A stretch of 64,000 bases of DNA, from contig OX328123.1 of assembly GCA_946811695.1 (NCBI GenBank), forward strand, positions 37,599,054 to 37,663,053, given 5' to 3'. Below the pieces are notes generated by a model. That model saw only the letters and a list, made by a program, of their open reading frames with translations. It had not been told where the DNA came from and did not search any database. This stretch comes from Gonocerus acuteangulatus. Taxonomy: Eukaryota > Arthropoda > Insecta > Hemiptera > Coreidae. Below are positions 45,280-56,406 of this stretch, piece after piece. Numbering within the stretch: position 1 is the stretch's first letter; each line of letters begins with the position of its first letter. The position numbers were made by a program, and so were the translations under genes.

Positions 45280-45618
45280 TTGCATAATAATTGCGAGAAT
45301 GATATGTTGAAAACATGTATCGGTGAGATAAACGTATCAACTAGACAGGTTTCGATCTTCGCCATGTTGGATGGGACGGTAGCCCCGGCTGAAGTAGGGA
45401 CTAAAGCATCATGTAACTGCTTCCTTTGTAAAGCTCGTACGTCAGAAATGAATAATCTAACAAAACATCAGTTCAAGCAATCAAATGAAGAAGCTCTCCA
45501 ACCAGGTTTATCGCCTCTCCACACACGTATAAAATTAATGGAATATATCCTTCACCTCGCCTACAATTTGAATTTCAAACAATGGAGAAGTGCTGAAGCA
45601 TTAGAATTATTTAATTAA
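45280..45618 (+). pseudogene. Fragment resembling RAG1/Transib-like zinc region
   Basis: About 112 open codons, starting at a TTG and so probably only part of a longer frame; a stop lies three codons upstream. Visible are SIFAMLDGTV, then C-N-C-F-L-C-K-A-R-T-S-E-M-N-N-L with a C-x2-C pair, and GLSPLHTRIKLMEYILHLAYNL. A C-x2-C knuckle followed about 40 residues later by an LH..I...E segment is how RAG1-like and related arthropod/cnidarian proteins read (mouse RAG1 has a comparable C-x2-C and LH region). From memory of the family this looks related, but no catalytic Asp/Glu region is present, so it is a fragment at best. Could also be an unrelated unnamed transposon family. Confidence 0.45.
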
Positions 45619-46210
45619 TAAACTTATGTATTAGAGCATTATTACTTTTTGATCATTCCGCTCTATTACAATATTTTTATATTTTATGTTATTTATATTT
45701 TTATAATAAAGTGTCTCAATTCATGTTTTTGGGATTATTTCGAAATCCACTTTTTCGTGTAATATCAACAGTAAGTCGCAAATATTTCTTTCGATTAAGA
45801 AACATTAGTTAATTCTTCGTCGAAAAGGTGCAATTTAAATTGAGCTAGGCTGTTTTAATATTACTTACATTATGCGGCATTTGTTAAAGCCACCAATTTG
45901 GTTAGCGTGTCAGGTGGACATAAACCAAGAGTAGATTGCCGGTAAATTCTAGATGGTTCTGATTTAGTTCGCCTCTGTTCAGCCAAATTACTCATTTCCG
46001 ACTTATAGGCGAGGAGCCATTCTAATTCGCAAAATTGGGACTTTTAACTTCACTTTTTGTTCCCCTTGTACTCTTGAACAACAACTCGAATTAAGTTATG
46101 AAATTATTAGCTATTTAACATGAAGGGTTGACGTGACCTAACAATTTACGGTTCTTCATGTCATAATAAACGTACTATACGATCTAAGATATGCAGGTTT
46201 TTAAAAAATA
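45619..46210. other. Unassigned sequence
   Basis: ATAATAAAG near 45705 could be a polyadenylation signal for the preceding fragment (AATAAA-like), but nothing else supports a gene. Confidence 0.3.
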
Positions 46211-46860
46211 AACAGTCCGACGGGTAGGAACTCCATCATGTTAACGTATTTGCAAATGGTGATATTCCTGGTTGATTTTGAAAACGCAGAAAAGAAGTCC
46301 TTAATGTTTTGCCTTCCTTGGAACAAAAGCTACGAATCTCATGCCGGAATTTCTCAAACGAGACATGTAACAACACAAAAAAAGTTCCAAATATATGTTA
46401 ATACAATTTTTTAAACACAAATTAGAATAGTCTTTTAAGCAATTTCAGTACCAACAAAACTAGAAACGTAACTGAATAAAATTACTAATCTAATATATCC
46501 AAGGGTCGTGGGTTTGATTCCCACTGTGCCGATTCTTTAGGAAAAAGAAAAGGCATCAGCCCTATCCTGGCTAGAAATGGGTAGTAACCTGTAGATAACC
46601 CGTCCTGAAATTCGTAGTTAATTAGAATGGATGTTAAAATTTAAATCAAATAAAATTAGGCAAGCTAGTTATTTACACTCTTTTCAAAAGTGGTTTGAGA
46701 TATTGCAAAGATAGAAAATCGATAAAAATTGTACGCGGAAACGCTAAACGCTAAGATTTTTTTCGAGTAAATTTTTCCAAAAAACAGTGTATAGTTGGAC
46801 AGATTCTACTCGTTAACAAATTTGAGTTTTAAATGAGACAAAGTAAAAGATTTCTTGTCA
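46211..46860 (-). mobile_element. Family 1 HINE-like fragment, strongly diverged
   Basis: 3' end AGTCCGACGGGTAGGAACTC at 46214; further right GCTAAACGCTAAGATTTTTT and ..ATTCTACTCGTTAACAAATT.. correspond to the core. A SINE piece lies in it at 46498-46640. Confidence 0.45.
46498..46640 (+). mobile_element. SINE family C fragment
   Basis: B box-like GGGTTTGATTCCCAC and the body block AGTAACCTGTAGATAACCCG. The same body follows a complete tRNA-like head at 52.68 kb. Confidence 0.5.
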
Positions 46861-49232
46861 TTTATTAAAGAGGAAGGCTCATACAGGTTCTGAGTTGAGG
46901 TCTTGGTAGCTGGAAAGTTGCGTCCCCGGTTTTAGTCCAGCAGATAATTCAATGTCAACGTATAATACATATATCACTCTCAGGAATGTTGTAATAAACA
47001 GATAGTTACGTCAATGATCCTCAATGATGGTGTATGTTTTTCATGTACTACATTAATGTTAACCGAATGTACACTGCATATCTCGGGTTTATTAAAATCC
47101 TAATCCTCACAGCACGTAACCCAGTTCATCTTCTGAAACTCAAGGGAGTCCAGGATCAACTACACTAGTCGTTCTTCCTGTACTTGTCGTCGCACAGTTG
47201 GGTATTTGCCCTGAAATGCTGGCCAAAAGTCCATTTTGTAAAAGTTATCCGAGGCGAAAATGAATTAGTGCTAAAAATAGTTGAATAGTTTGTGCACAAC
47301 GTGTAAGGCTAATCTCTGTCCTGGGATTGTCTGTAAGTCTGGCGTACCACAACAAAGTCTACAGTTTTTAATAAGCCACTGACTTGTTAACTCTACTCCG
47401 TATATTCATCTCTGTAAAAAATTAATTTTTCGCGAGTTTGGAATTTTTATAGCAATTTTGACAATGGAATACTCTAAGGCAGATGAAGGTGAGTAAATTT
47501 ATTGATTTTTAGCAACAATTAGGCCATTTCTTAATTACTTTAACCACAAAAGAAAATATAAGATCTTTTGGCCTTTTTAAAGTCAAATTTGACATAACTC
47601 GAAGGTTTTTTGTTATACTTCCAAGCATTTCCAACCTGTTGTTTTTATATCAACATTGAAAGGAAGTATTCAGCATTAAGAATATATAATCAGAAATCGC
47701 GGATTCGCGCGAGTCAAAATAATGACTAGACAAAATGTATTTAACATCATGGGTAAAAAAAACAAACTTGATTATAAATAACAACTAGATGTGCTAATGG
47801 CCTCAGAAGCCGCTGCACAAAAAAAAAAAAAAATTGAATTTGCCCAGAATTCTTTGTTAAAATATAACAATTATCAGGGTCCAGTGAGCGGAGTCGAAGA
47901 CAGTAAAAGTGAAAAGTTACATGCTACTACAGACGGCATTGGAATTGCTATATGCTACATAAATGCAATTCTGAAAGTAATCCTCAAGCTGGTGATATAT
48001 TGAAGGATATAAAAAAAGCTAGCTCCAATCCCGTGAAAATAAATACAAGGATGCTTATTAAAAATTGGCATTACTTTCTGAGAGATTTCAAGGAAGTGGT
48101 GTATGTGTGTCTTTGTGTGTGAGCGTGCATGTGGGGGGGGGGGGGTAGGCAATGACACAATGAGTGTGTGTAGGCGTATCTCTGTGTGAGTGTGTGTGTA
48201 ATCTGTTTACATTTATAGTAACTTCTTAGAAATATACTTATTATACCTAACAATTATAAATGATTTAAAACTACAAAATCCTATTATTGCCTAAAAACCC
48301 ATTACTGAAATCATATATGACCATTATTTCAGATTATATAATCAAAGAAAATGAATTAATCATCAGAAATATTTTTGGCCAAGAATATCAGTCCTATACC
48401 CCACTGTGCGTCGCCCTGATTTAGGGATACTCCAATTATGCAATCCCATGAGGAGTTTTCCAATAATATACTACATAATTGACCTGCGAAATCGAAATAA
48501 ATAAATAATAGGGCCACAAATACGAGCCTCAGAATATGCTGGGGACAGAAACTGTTAAGTTAGTTAACTAGCCGAATCTGCCAAACTGAACACTGCTTTT
48601 ATGGTATTTTTAAAATCATAGCAGTTACGGTTTTGCGTTAAGCGCCTTTTAGGTTCACCTGTTATGGGTGCTTTGATGTACAAAATCAAACGAATCCTCT
48701 TATAATGCGAAGCCTTTATCAGTTTTTCAGAAAATCGAGGAAAAAACTAAATTTTTTTCTCGGTTACTCAAAAAAGTAAGATAACTTAATTTTTTTTTTT
48801 TTATATAATTTTATATTAACAAAGCTAAGATATATTAGTGAAAAATCATTGTTAGTAGACATTAGAAGTTTCGGACCTTTGGTATATCTTGATAAATATG
48901 TCGAAAACGGAGCTTTCGTGTTAATAGGAAGATCACGGTTCAAAGGCAGGAGATAGTCCCTCAAGAAAGGTATGCATTTTGATAGATATATCTCAGTTAA
49001 TTTAAACATTTGCTTACAATATATTTTTAAAGTGTACATTAAACTATACTGTTACAGTAAGTCCAGGGATCCTAGTTGTTAGTCAAAGGTGGTATTTGAT
49101 GTTCTTTTCTTTAGGGTAAAGGGAAAGTAAAAATCTGTGTTATTTATAAATGTTCGTTAATAATATAATAACCGTATGTTCAGATTCACGAAGTTTTCTA
49201 CTAACCCTTATCAACATATACGAGACACACAC
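46861..49232. other. Unassigned AT-rich sequence
   Basis: Contains a GT-rich stretch (48098-48205, with a 14-G run). Open frames at 47791-48003 (+), 47955-48158 (-) and 48764-49039 (-) lack motifs. No repeat family recognised over most of it. Confidence 0.35.
48098..48205. repeat. (GT)n-rich stretch with G-run
   Basis: Interrupted TGTG repeats on both sides of 14 consecutive G (about 48133-48146). Confidence 0.9.
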
Positions 49233-49506
49233 CACGGGCGTATATAAGGGGAGGCTGAGGGGCTGCCCCCCCCCCCCCCCGAAATTCTTATTTCATCGGA
49301 AACAATTTTATAAAACCCTTAAAAATAAATTAAATAAGATCATTTAGTTCATAAAACATATTCTATTTTGGGTGTAATACGTTTTAGTTGGCTAAAACTC
49401 TTCCAAGATCTAAATGGTTAGTATTCCATACACCGGAAATGGTCTCAGCCCCCCCCCCCGACATTTTCCCAGCCCCTTCCCAAATTATTTCCTATATACG
49501 CCCATG
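49233..49506. mobile_element. hAT-type MITE with exact 8-bp target duplication
   Basis: Ends CACGGGCGTATATAAGG and TATATACGCCCATG; ACACACAC at 49225-49232 and 49507-49514. C-runs at about 49267-49281 and 49449-49459. Inserted just upstream of a LINE 3' fragment. Confidence 0.9.
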
Positions 49507-49599
49507 ACACACACACTAATGACAGAGGTTTTCAACTAATACAATACCTACAAACTTACGACATACTACAGGTTGTTCTTCTGCGGACAACAGAAAATG

Positions 49600-50010
49600 T
49601 ACAGTAGACGTGGAAGAATTAACACTACAAGACTTACAAACGAACACAAAAACATACTTACAAAATGAATGGCAAAAAATTTGGACTACGAGTAATACAC
49701 AAAACAACAAATTAAGAGAAAGTAAGATAACAGTATGTGTTTGGGCATCAAGCAAGAGACCGACCCGAAGAGAAGAAGTAGTCATTACGAGATTGCGTAT
49801 CGAACATTCTTTGCTGATACATCGACATTTAGTGACGAGACAAGACAGACTAGTTTGTGATATCTGCAATATAAATTAGACTATTAAACACATACTGACT
49901 GATTGCAAAGAACGAGACAGATTAAATCTACCGAACGACATAACAGTCCACACAAAAAACACATTAATCACTCACCTTAAAGATTCAAATATTTACAATT
50001 TCATATAGCA
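49600..50010 (+). pseudogene. LINE ORF2 C-terminal fragment with zinc knuckle
   Basis: Open frame 49610-49879 gives LQNEWQKIWTTSNTQNNKLR, then RREEVVITRLRIEHSLLIHR, the usual end of I/Jockey/CR1-like ORF2 proteins after RNase H. The frame continues past one TAA as C-D-I-C..IKHILTDCKERD, a C-x2-C..H..C knuckle interrupted by the stop. No RT remains upstream. A relic. Confidence 0.75.
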
Positions 50011-50146
50011 CATGCACGCATTGTACACATTATTAAAACATGTATGACTTAACGTGAAGTGTAGTGTTGGACACAGCGCTTAAACCTTTGAGAGCTGTTG
50101 TTGCGTAAAATGTGGAAAAGATTCACATAATATACATGTATTTATG

Positions 50147-50149
<3 letters not shown>

Positions 50150-50227
<78 letters not shown>

Positions 50228-50230
50228 TAT
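50150..50230. repeat. (TA)n(CA)n compound microsatellite
   Basis: TA array running into ACACACAC; lies 140 bases after the LINE 3' fragment and may derive from its tail. Confidence 0.9.
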
Positions 50231-50384
50231 ATTTCCTTTTCCATAGAATTATTTTCCAAAACATAAAAGATCTGTAATTTTTCATTTACTTATAACCTGA
50301 GAGTGCCAACATCCACAAAGAGCAAATAGCTTCATATGTGAGCCCTCAATTTCAATAAATAATAATAATATAATAACAATTAGA

Positions 50385-50485
50385 TGGCTATTCGGGTTAT
50401 TAGCCACTTTTAGCTGGGATAGGGCCGATCCCGTCCCTTTTTTGTAAAGAAAGGCCAGTACCCCAAGTGGAAATGGACAGCACAA
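50385..50485 (-). mobile_element. SINE family C fragment
   Basis: Minus strand GGCCCTATCCCAGCTAAAAG matches the body at 46.56 kb (AGCCCTATCCTGGCTAGAAA). Ends not found. Confidence 0.4.
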
Positions 50486-50659
50486 CTGAAGGCATGGAGA
50501 GTTAAACCCTTAATAACGGAATCTTACATTAGACAACAAAACCCGGATGTTTCTCCTAATTAGTCGATCAATGAGGTATGTTGGGAGAACGAGAGGTTGA
50601 AGGAGAAGGGGTAGGTTCCAATGAGGTCCAGTACTTGGATGCTGAAGAGGGAGGGAGGT

Positions 50660-50760
50660 GCCGGGTTACAGTGACGTCACTAAAGATGTAGCATCTGATT
50701 GGCTATATAGCCACGCCCATTAGATCCGCCCAGAACATCCCTCTGTCTTCACGCACAGCT
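50660..50760 (+). promoter_or_regulatory. Candidate RNA polymerase II promoter
   Basis: In 60 bases: a perfect CRE palindrome TGACGTCA (50672-50679), GATTGG (inverted CCAAT, 50698-50702), CTATATAG as a TATA box (50703-50710), and CCACGCCC (KLF/GC box, 50711-50718); TCTTCAC about 30 bases after the TATA could be an initiator. The order and spacing are promoter-like and the block is GC-richer than its surroundings. No clear ORF follows; it could belong to an unseen first exon, a non-coding RNA or a retroelement LTR. Confidence 0.4.
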
Positions 50761-51706
50761 TACTCTGCCTGTCCCTTGTCCTCTATTCTCCTTACAGCTC
50801 TCAAGAACCACTTCCAGATCTTAGATTTGGTCATCCCAGGCGTTCTAACATCTATTAACTGCTTTTCCCTCTGAGAACATTTTTATTATTCTTTCTATAA
50901 AGGGAAGAATAATCATGATAACCTAATAGAGGGGGAGATATGTTGAATTGAATAAATTGACGAATCCCGCCGAATGACTCTCTATGAATATTTGTTTCCA
51001 TTTAAAAATCAAACACAGCCACTCCCATATTACAGCCTGGCTTCTACTGATCTTTAAATGACACCTTTTTCAAGTGTGTCAGGTGGCAATATGCAAATAA
51101 ATTAAAAAAAAAACAAAAAAAAAAAAAACGTGAATATCATTTATACGAGTTCATAAAGTTGGTAACATATACAATCACTTACGTCTAACATTTATTGAGA
51201 TTTGCGATAAAACTATATCAATACCGTGAAACTGACAATATAATGTCAAAAATTAAAAATTAAAGAAAATATTTAAGAGTTTACTCAGAATGTATTGTAA
51301 AGTTCTGTTTATTGACTCCCGACATATCGTCCCTACCATGTCAATCTATCGATATGCAAAATCTCGTTTTTTAAATTCGAGACTTTGCCCTTCGATTGTG
51401 GACTATACGGCTAGTCGCAAATTGTTGGAACTCCAACCCAGTAAATCAGAGTATATGTTGCATACATCTTCCGTTTTTTAGGGATTTTTTTAAAACAAAA
51501 TGTTCTTAGCAAAATGAAACTATAGCGTTTTATTTTTAGATGAATAATTCGTCATATTTGTTCCATATCCACTGAATAGTATTACATTTTACTATACACA
51601 CGCAATATGCTCTTCTCACCTCACTCGCAGCCATCCCTACAATCGAATTACAGTTCAAAGTTTGCAACCCAGAAATTATTGTTAGCCAACTAAAACGCTA
51701 TCGCAC

Positions 51707-51743
<37 letters not shown>

Positions 51744-51785
51744 AAATATTTTTTCTGAACTATGCGATCTTATTTATTGATTAAA
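50761..51785. other. Unassigned sequence downstream of the candidate promoter
   Basis: TTCTCCTTACAG (about 50787-50798) reads like a splice acceptor. A purine tract (AGAGGGGGAGATA, ~50929-50940) precedes TGTTGAATTG, which resembles the polypurine tract to LTR junction, but no matching second LTR is seen. A-rich run at 51709-51742. Confidence 0.3.
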
Positions 51786-51789
51786 ACAT

Positions 51790-52216
51790 GATTTTTGAAG
51801 GGGCGATCTCATTCGGAGAGGCTGTGCATGAAATTCGAATATTACGGTTTCGTTCTTTTGAACGGCATTTTGTCGTTACCTCAGTTTTTAATATGTTGTT
51901 TTTGTAAATTATATTTAACAGTACCTATATTGATTATTTTAGTAAAACAAGATAAGAAAATAAGTAACATTTGCATTAGTGTTTTTCTAGAGCGAACTAT
52001 GAGAAGGACGAATGAGTAATTTCCGCAAAAGACATCGCTTTCTTTGTGGTTCCTATAAACTTGCTTTTCAGATTTTATTTTCATTTTTACACGCGCTAAC
52101 ATTTTCACGAAAGAGCAAAGAATAACATTTACTGTTTCAACTCTAAGTTTCCCAAATGACACTAGAGACAAGAGCGGAAACGCGCTAAGATGATTTTTTA
52201 AATTTTGTTCCGGAAG
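51790..52216 (+). mobile_element. Family 1 HINE-like fragment with diverged 3' end
   Basis: Core words shared with 56.7-57.0 kb (TATATTTAACAGTACC.., CGCAAAAGACATC.., TTTTCACGAAAGA) end in GCGGAAACGCGCTAAGATGA, the family 1 3' subterminal box, and a decayed terminal hairpin (TTCCGGAAGGAGCC). Confidence 0.5.
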
Positions 52217-52677
52217 GAGCCCCATTATTTATTTATGTATTTGTTCGTTTTTCCTCTATCCTTTAGGATCATTGGCAGTTGTAGATCAAAGGTAAAATAA
52301 GGAATATTAGATAAAAATGATAATGAACAGATTAAAATGGTTAATATTAATAATGGTTTAATGCAATAATTTAGATTTTTCCACAACAAATGTTTCTTGA
52401 CCATACACGGTCATACTATGATCAATGCCAAGATTCGCCAAAATAAAACAACAATTGCGACCGTTAGGACTAAAAGGTCGTGAAGGTATAAATGATGTCT
52501 GTCAAATATTTTGTGTACATTTTAGAGAAATCTTTAAATTGTGTAAACGAAACAGAATTTATTCTCAATGATATACTTTTCTTCACTAATTACAATTCCT
52601 CGCCATCTTTAATTGTGCCGTCTATTTTGGCCACTAGATTTTCAAGAACATCGTTATTAAAATTAACTGTGTCTCTC
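52217..52677. other. Unassigned AT-rich sequence
   Basis: Nothing recognised; frame at 52492-52839 runs through the SINE and is not a gene. Confidence 0.4.
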
Positions 52678-52810
52678 TCCACAGTGGCTAACGCCTTGGA
52701 TTCTCATGCGGGAGATGTAGGTTCGAGTCCCGTCTGCAACAGGTTGAGTTACGGATGGTGGCAACCTATAGACAGCCCAGAGCTAATCACAACAAAGGAA
52801 AAACCGGTGT
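52678..52810 (+). mobile_element. tRNA-derived SINE, family C
   Basis: Head with A box-like AGTGGCTAACGCC and B box GGTTCGAGTCC, then body GGTGGCAACCTATAGACAGC. No clear A tail. Gives the complete head missing from the two other C fragments. Confidence 0.65.
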
Positions 52811-53112
52811 TCATCCTGAACGCTGTTCTTCAACTATAAATTTATTTAAACCTTTCACTGGTGCTACGTAAACTATTTTTGTTAATTTTATCGTAATCCG
52901 AAACTAAAATTCTTGTTATTGATTATCGATAATTATTTTCTTTGCCTACTAATATGCGTCCTATGTTTACGAAATTTGGTGACACTCAGACGAATACGTC
53001 AGCGAAGCTAAGGTAAGTGTCGAATGGTTCGATGTCCATAGGTCTAGTAGTGAGTCATAGTGAATACTATGCGGTCGTTTGATGCGCATGAACTTATTGA
53101 CTGACCTTATTG

Positions 53113-53150
<38 letters not shown>

Positions 53151-53871
53151 GTGGTGATTCTTATTAACTAGTTGGTACAATCTCTGAAGATTTGAAAATA
53201 ATATCGTCCATTGGTGCAACGTCTATATCTCTATAACATTCGAGAGTTATACAAATGCGCTTTTACCAAAAGAGACATTGCGTCAATAATGGATTACATT
53301 GTGTCTAATCTTGAATTAAAGGATTAATAAAATCCCTTGTGATAAAATACTTTACTATTAAAGCACAAAACAATATCATTGCAATAAATTTGAAAAAAAA
53401 AAAAAAACTATTTCGTCAGATGCATTAAATATGTAAATACACTGTAAATACAGTGAGTATGAAAGTAAGCCATTTTACATAACTCTAAAATGACAAACGT
53501 TTCTTTTGCAATTGAGAATGTCGAAATGGGACATTAGGCAGATCCCTCATTATTATATACCTAATAATAAAAATCAATGTTTGAACAGTGACATGTATCT
53601 ACAGTTTATGATATAAGTAGACTTACATTTAAAATTCTTCGCCTGATTAATGGGATGAGTTTTAGGTTGACCATTGTAAATTTACAGCATATGTATGAGT
53701 TGTTTTCTCAAGGGAGAGGTTTACATAGTACCTACCCTATTTCTATAACATAGCTCGCTCATTTCTACTTCATGGATTACTTTCTGCAATTGTTCATTGC
53801 CTTTTCCAACACAAGAAAAATGGCTGAAGTAAACCTTGAAGGGAGGAGCTGCATTATACTTTTCGTTTTAA
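52811..53871. other. Unassigned AT-rich sequence
   Basis: (TA)n at 53118-53146; nothing else. Confidence 0.4.
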
Positions 53872-54138
53872 TGATTGACAAGTATCAACAACCACAAAAA
53901 CGATGTCCGGAATAAAGACATAAAGACAGCTTTAACTAGACATGCCATCACAGACGGACATGACTTTGGTTTTGACCTATACTCCATCCTTTCCACTGAA
54001 TCCAACGAAGACAAACGCCTCCTTTCCGAATCAATTTTTATCCACCTAGAAAATAACCCAGTTAATGACAAAATTGACAAAGAAGTCATCTCCTCTACCT
54101 ACTCCAACATCTTCCATTTATTAAAAACTCCATCCTAA
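53872..54138 (+). pseudogene. PLE GIY-YIG endonuclease C-terminal part
   Basis: 87 codons: KTALTRHAITDGHDFGFD, LYSILSTESNEDKRLLSESI and the end NIFHLLKTPS, matching in order the C-terminal half of the 42.4-kb endonuclease (KSALAKHAITQKHTFNFD, ILSTQRN..). The YIG core itself is upstream of the truncation and absent. Minus-strand frame 53868-54089 is a shadow. Confidence 0.85.
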
Positions 54139-54637
54139 TCCCCTATACCGCCTGCAATATAGCCCTTTATACCTGCCTCCCTTTCCATTAACACAACATT
54201 TTATGACTTTATGACCCCTTACTGTACTTCGCCGCTTTCGCCGCTCTTTCTTTCATCTTCTATATTCTCTGTACATTGGGTGGTCCAGAACCCCCCCCCC
54301 CCTCACCAACTCCTTTCTTCCTATGTTTCCCTGTATTAACTGTCAGAAATGATCCCGCATTAGTGAGGAATAGTTCTCTATCTTCCCATCGGTAAGCCCA
54401 TATTGTTATTCTTATATCTAATCTAATATGTAATCTGTTATTCTTATATCTGTTTTCCTAATAATCCAAACACTTCTAGAGCACATTGTTCTTCTATATA
54501 TTAGGTTCTAGTATTTTATGTTTTGTCTTTTTCCATAAATATATGTATGTATATATTTATGTGTATTTGTGTATGTAGGCATATATATATATATATATAT
54601 TTCAGTATTACATCCGTCCTACTTGTTTTTTACAGCC

Positions 54638-54670
54638 CTGATGAAGGCTTGAAGTTCAAGCCGAAACGTC
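54638..54670 (+). ncRNA. Hammerhead ribozyme motif, intact core
   Basis: CTGATGA, stem II GGCTTG/CAAGCC, GAAACGTC; identical core and stem to 3213-3245. Sits 500 bp past a PLE endonuclease gene. Confidence 0.82.
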
Positions 54671-54842
54671 GGCACAATAAAACCATTTTTATGATAAAAT
54701 GTAGTTTTATTAAATAGCAGTGACCGAACCCCGACAATCCCTACCTCGCATCATCTACGGTCAACGATCTCCTCTCAAATAATTATAAAGCCATTTTCAA
54801 ATCTGTATTTTTGGCTCTGCAGTTGGTACTCCTATTACTAAT

Positions 54843-56051
54843 AAAAAAAATGACCGTTTTATAGGTAAAAATCAAAATTTATTTTTCTTCAACTTACAAG
54901 GTTTTTAATAATCAAAATATAAACCATTGTGTTCTATGGTTTGACACCTTCTGGAAGCCAGTTGTAGAATTATTTGATGGTACCACTCCTTGGGTTTTAA
55001 ACCGAAGAACTCACGACCCCCATTTTCAACTTCATTCAAGTTGTTGAATGTTTTCCCACGAAGGAAATGAGCCATTGATCTGAAAAGGTGGTAGTCTGAT
55101 GGTGCTAGGTCTGGACTATATGCCGGGTGAGGGAGAAGCTCGATTCCATCCAAATCAGCTAGTTTTTAATTCGTAAGACGAGAAATGTGGGGTCTGCCAT
55201 TATCTTGTTAGAACAAGACTTGCTTCCTGTTGACTAAACCTGGACACTGCTGAACCAAAAAATCATACATTCTCTGCAGTTGTTCTGAATAGAGCTCTGA
55301 ATTTATAGAATGACCTTCTCGTAGTGTATGACTCCTTCGTAGTTCCAAAGTACAGAGAACATCGTCTTTTTTTCGAATTGTCCTTCCTTGGCAACGGGAT
55401 GAGCTACGAGATCATGGTCAAACCATTGGCCTGTTATTTTAGGATTACGCCAATACACCCAATTATCATCACATGTGGCTATTCTTTTGATGAAATGATT
55501 AGTAGTCGGATTTTGCAGAAGCAACTCGCAAATTTCCACACGACGTTGGGTTCGCTGGGGTGTAAGCATATTGGGAACCTCTCGGCATCTCCCGCAGGTG
55601 TCACAGTAGATTGCGAGTGGCCGAGTTCAGCTGACAACTCACGAGTGCTTTTCGTAGGATCGGCTTCAAGAGCAATACGCAGAGCGTTCTGGTTGACTGC
55701 TGAAGCACGCCCCGATCCAGAGTTACTTTCAAGGCTCAATCACCTGAATTAAATTTTTGACACCAACTTCTCATCACCCTTTCATTCAAAGAGTATTCAT
55801 CCCCAAATTCAAGCAATAAACAAGTGGCTTCAGCTGCTGAAAACGTCCGTTTCCAATAATGAAGCAAAATTACGGGAATTCTTTACTGCCACTGTGAACA
55901 AAGGAAAGCTAAATGAGTACTGAGCCCGGATAGAGGGCATGAAATGATTCAGAAGGGATCAAACATCAACTTCTTATCACAAGTCTTAGCTTATGAACGT
56001 AAATAAGACAGGAATTACGATGCAAACTTCAAAGAAAACGGTCATTTTTTC
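54843..56051 (-). mobile_element. Tc1/mariner-type element, mariner lineage
   Basis: Terminal inverted repeats: AAAAAATGACCGTTTT at the left (54845-54860) and AAAACGGTCATTTTTT at the right (56035-56050). At 1.2 kb it has the usual mariner length. The transposase relic on the minus strand fills it. TA duplications are not clean at either end, so the exact borders may be off by a few bases. Confidence 0.8.
54905..55930 (-). pseudogene. mariner transposase, frameshifted
   Basis: From the right: helix-turn-helix region (SLNERVMRSWCQKFNSGD, about 55820-55745), linker and second HTH (KSTRELSAELGHSQSTV, in 55739-55600), first catalytic region CDDNWVYWRNPK (55491-55456), second Asp in QDNGRPHISRLT (about 55207-55172) and third in PAYSPDLAPSDYHLF (55128-55084), ending TIEHNGLYFDY at 54905. 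The catalytic aspartates are all present but a TAA follows QDNGRPHISRLTN and at least two frame changes lie near 55740 and 55560-55480. DDE/D enzyme of cut-and-paste transposition at TA; this copy is inactive. Confidence 0.88.
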
Positions 56052-56229
56052 TGACTCATCCCATTATTTGAATGTATCAAATCACGGTATAATACTCTGG
56101 ATCAAATCCAGTGATTTAGTTTTCAATCATTTCATAGAAATCCACTTCCCAGGCAATCCACTTCCCAGGCTGGGATCTAAATTCAGGTCTTCCCCGCCTG
56201 AAGGCTTGGCATCTAATAATAATAGGTTC

Positions 56230-56351
56230 TCTAGCGTGGTGAAACGAATGGAGTCAATGTGATATCTCGAACCGTTTCCGAGAAAAGTGGATACAACTAC
56301 TTTTTCAAACTAATTTTCGGTTTGGGTACTTAAAATGGTTGGGTTCAACTG

Positions 56352-56406
<55 letters not shown>

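Larger units (their letters stand above)
53872..54745 (+). mobile_element. Penelope-like element, 3' part with hammerhead
   Basis: Order on the + strand: end of the GIY-YIG endonuclease (to 54138), ~500 bp 3' UTR with a 12-C run near 54291, TA/TG-rich stretch, hammerhead (54638-54670), then ..AATAAAACCATTTTTATG.. and ..GCAGTGACCGAACCCCGAC. The terminal 130 bases are almost identical to 3.18-3.31 kb, so both derive from one PLE family. 5'-truncated. Confidence 0.85.

Noticed and set aside
50929..51100. Retroviral-type LTR starting TGTTGAATTG after a polypurine tract
   Set aside because: No second copy, primer site or matching end found in the window.
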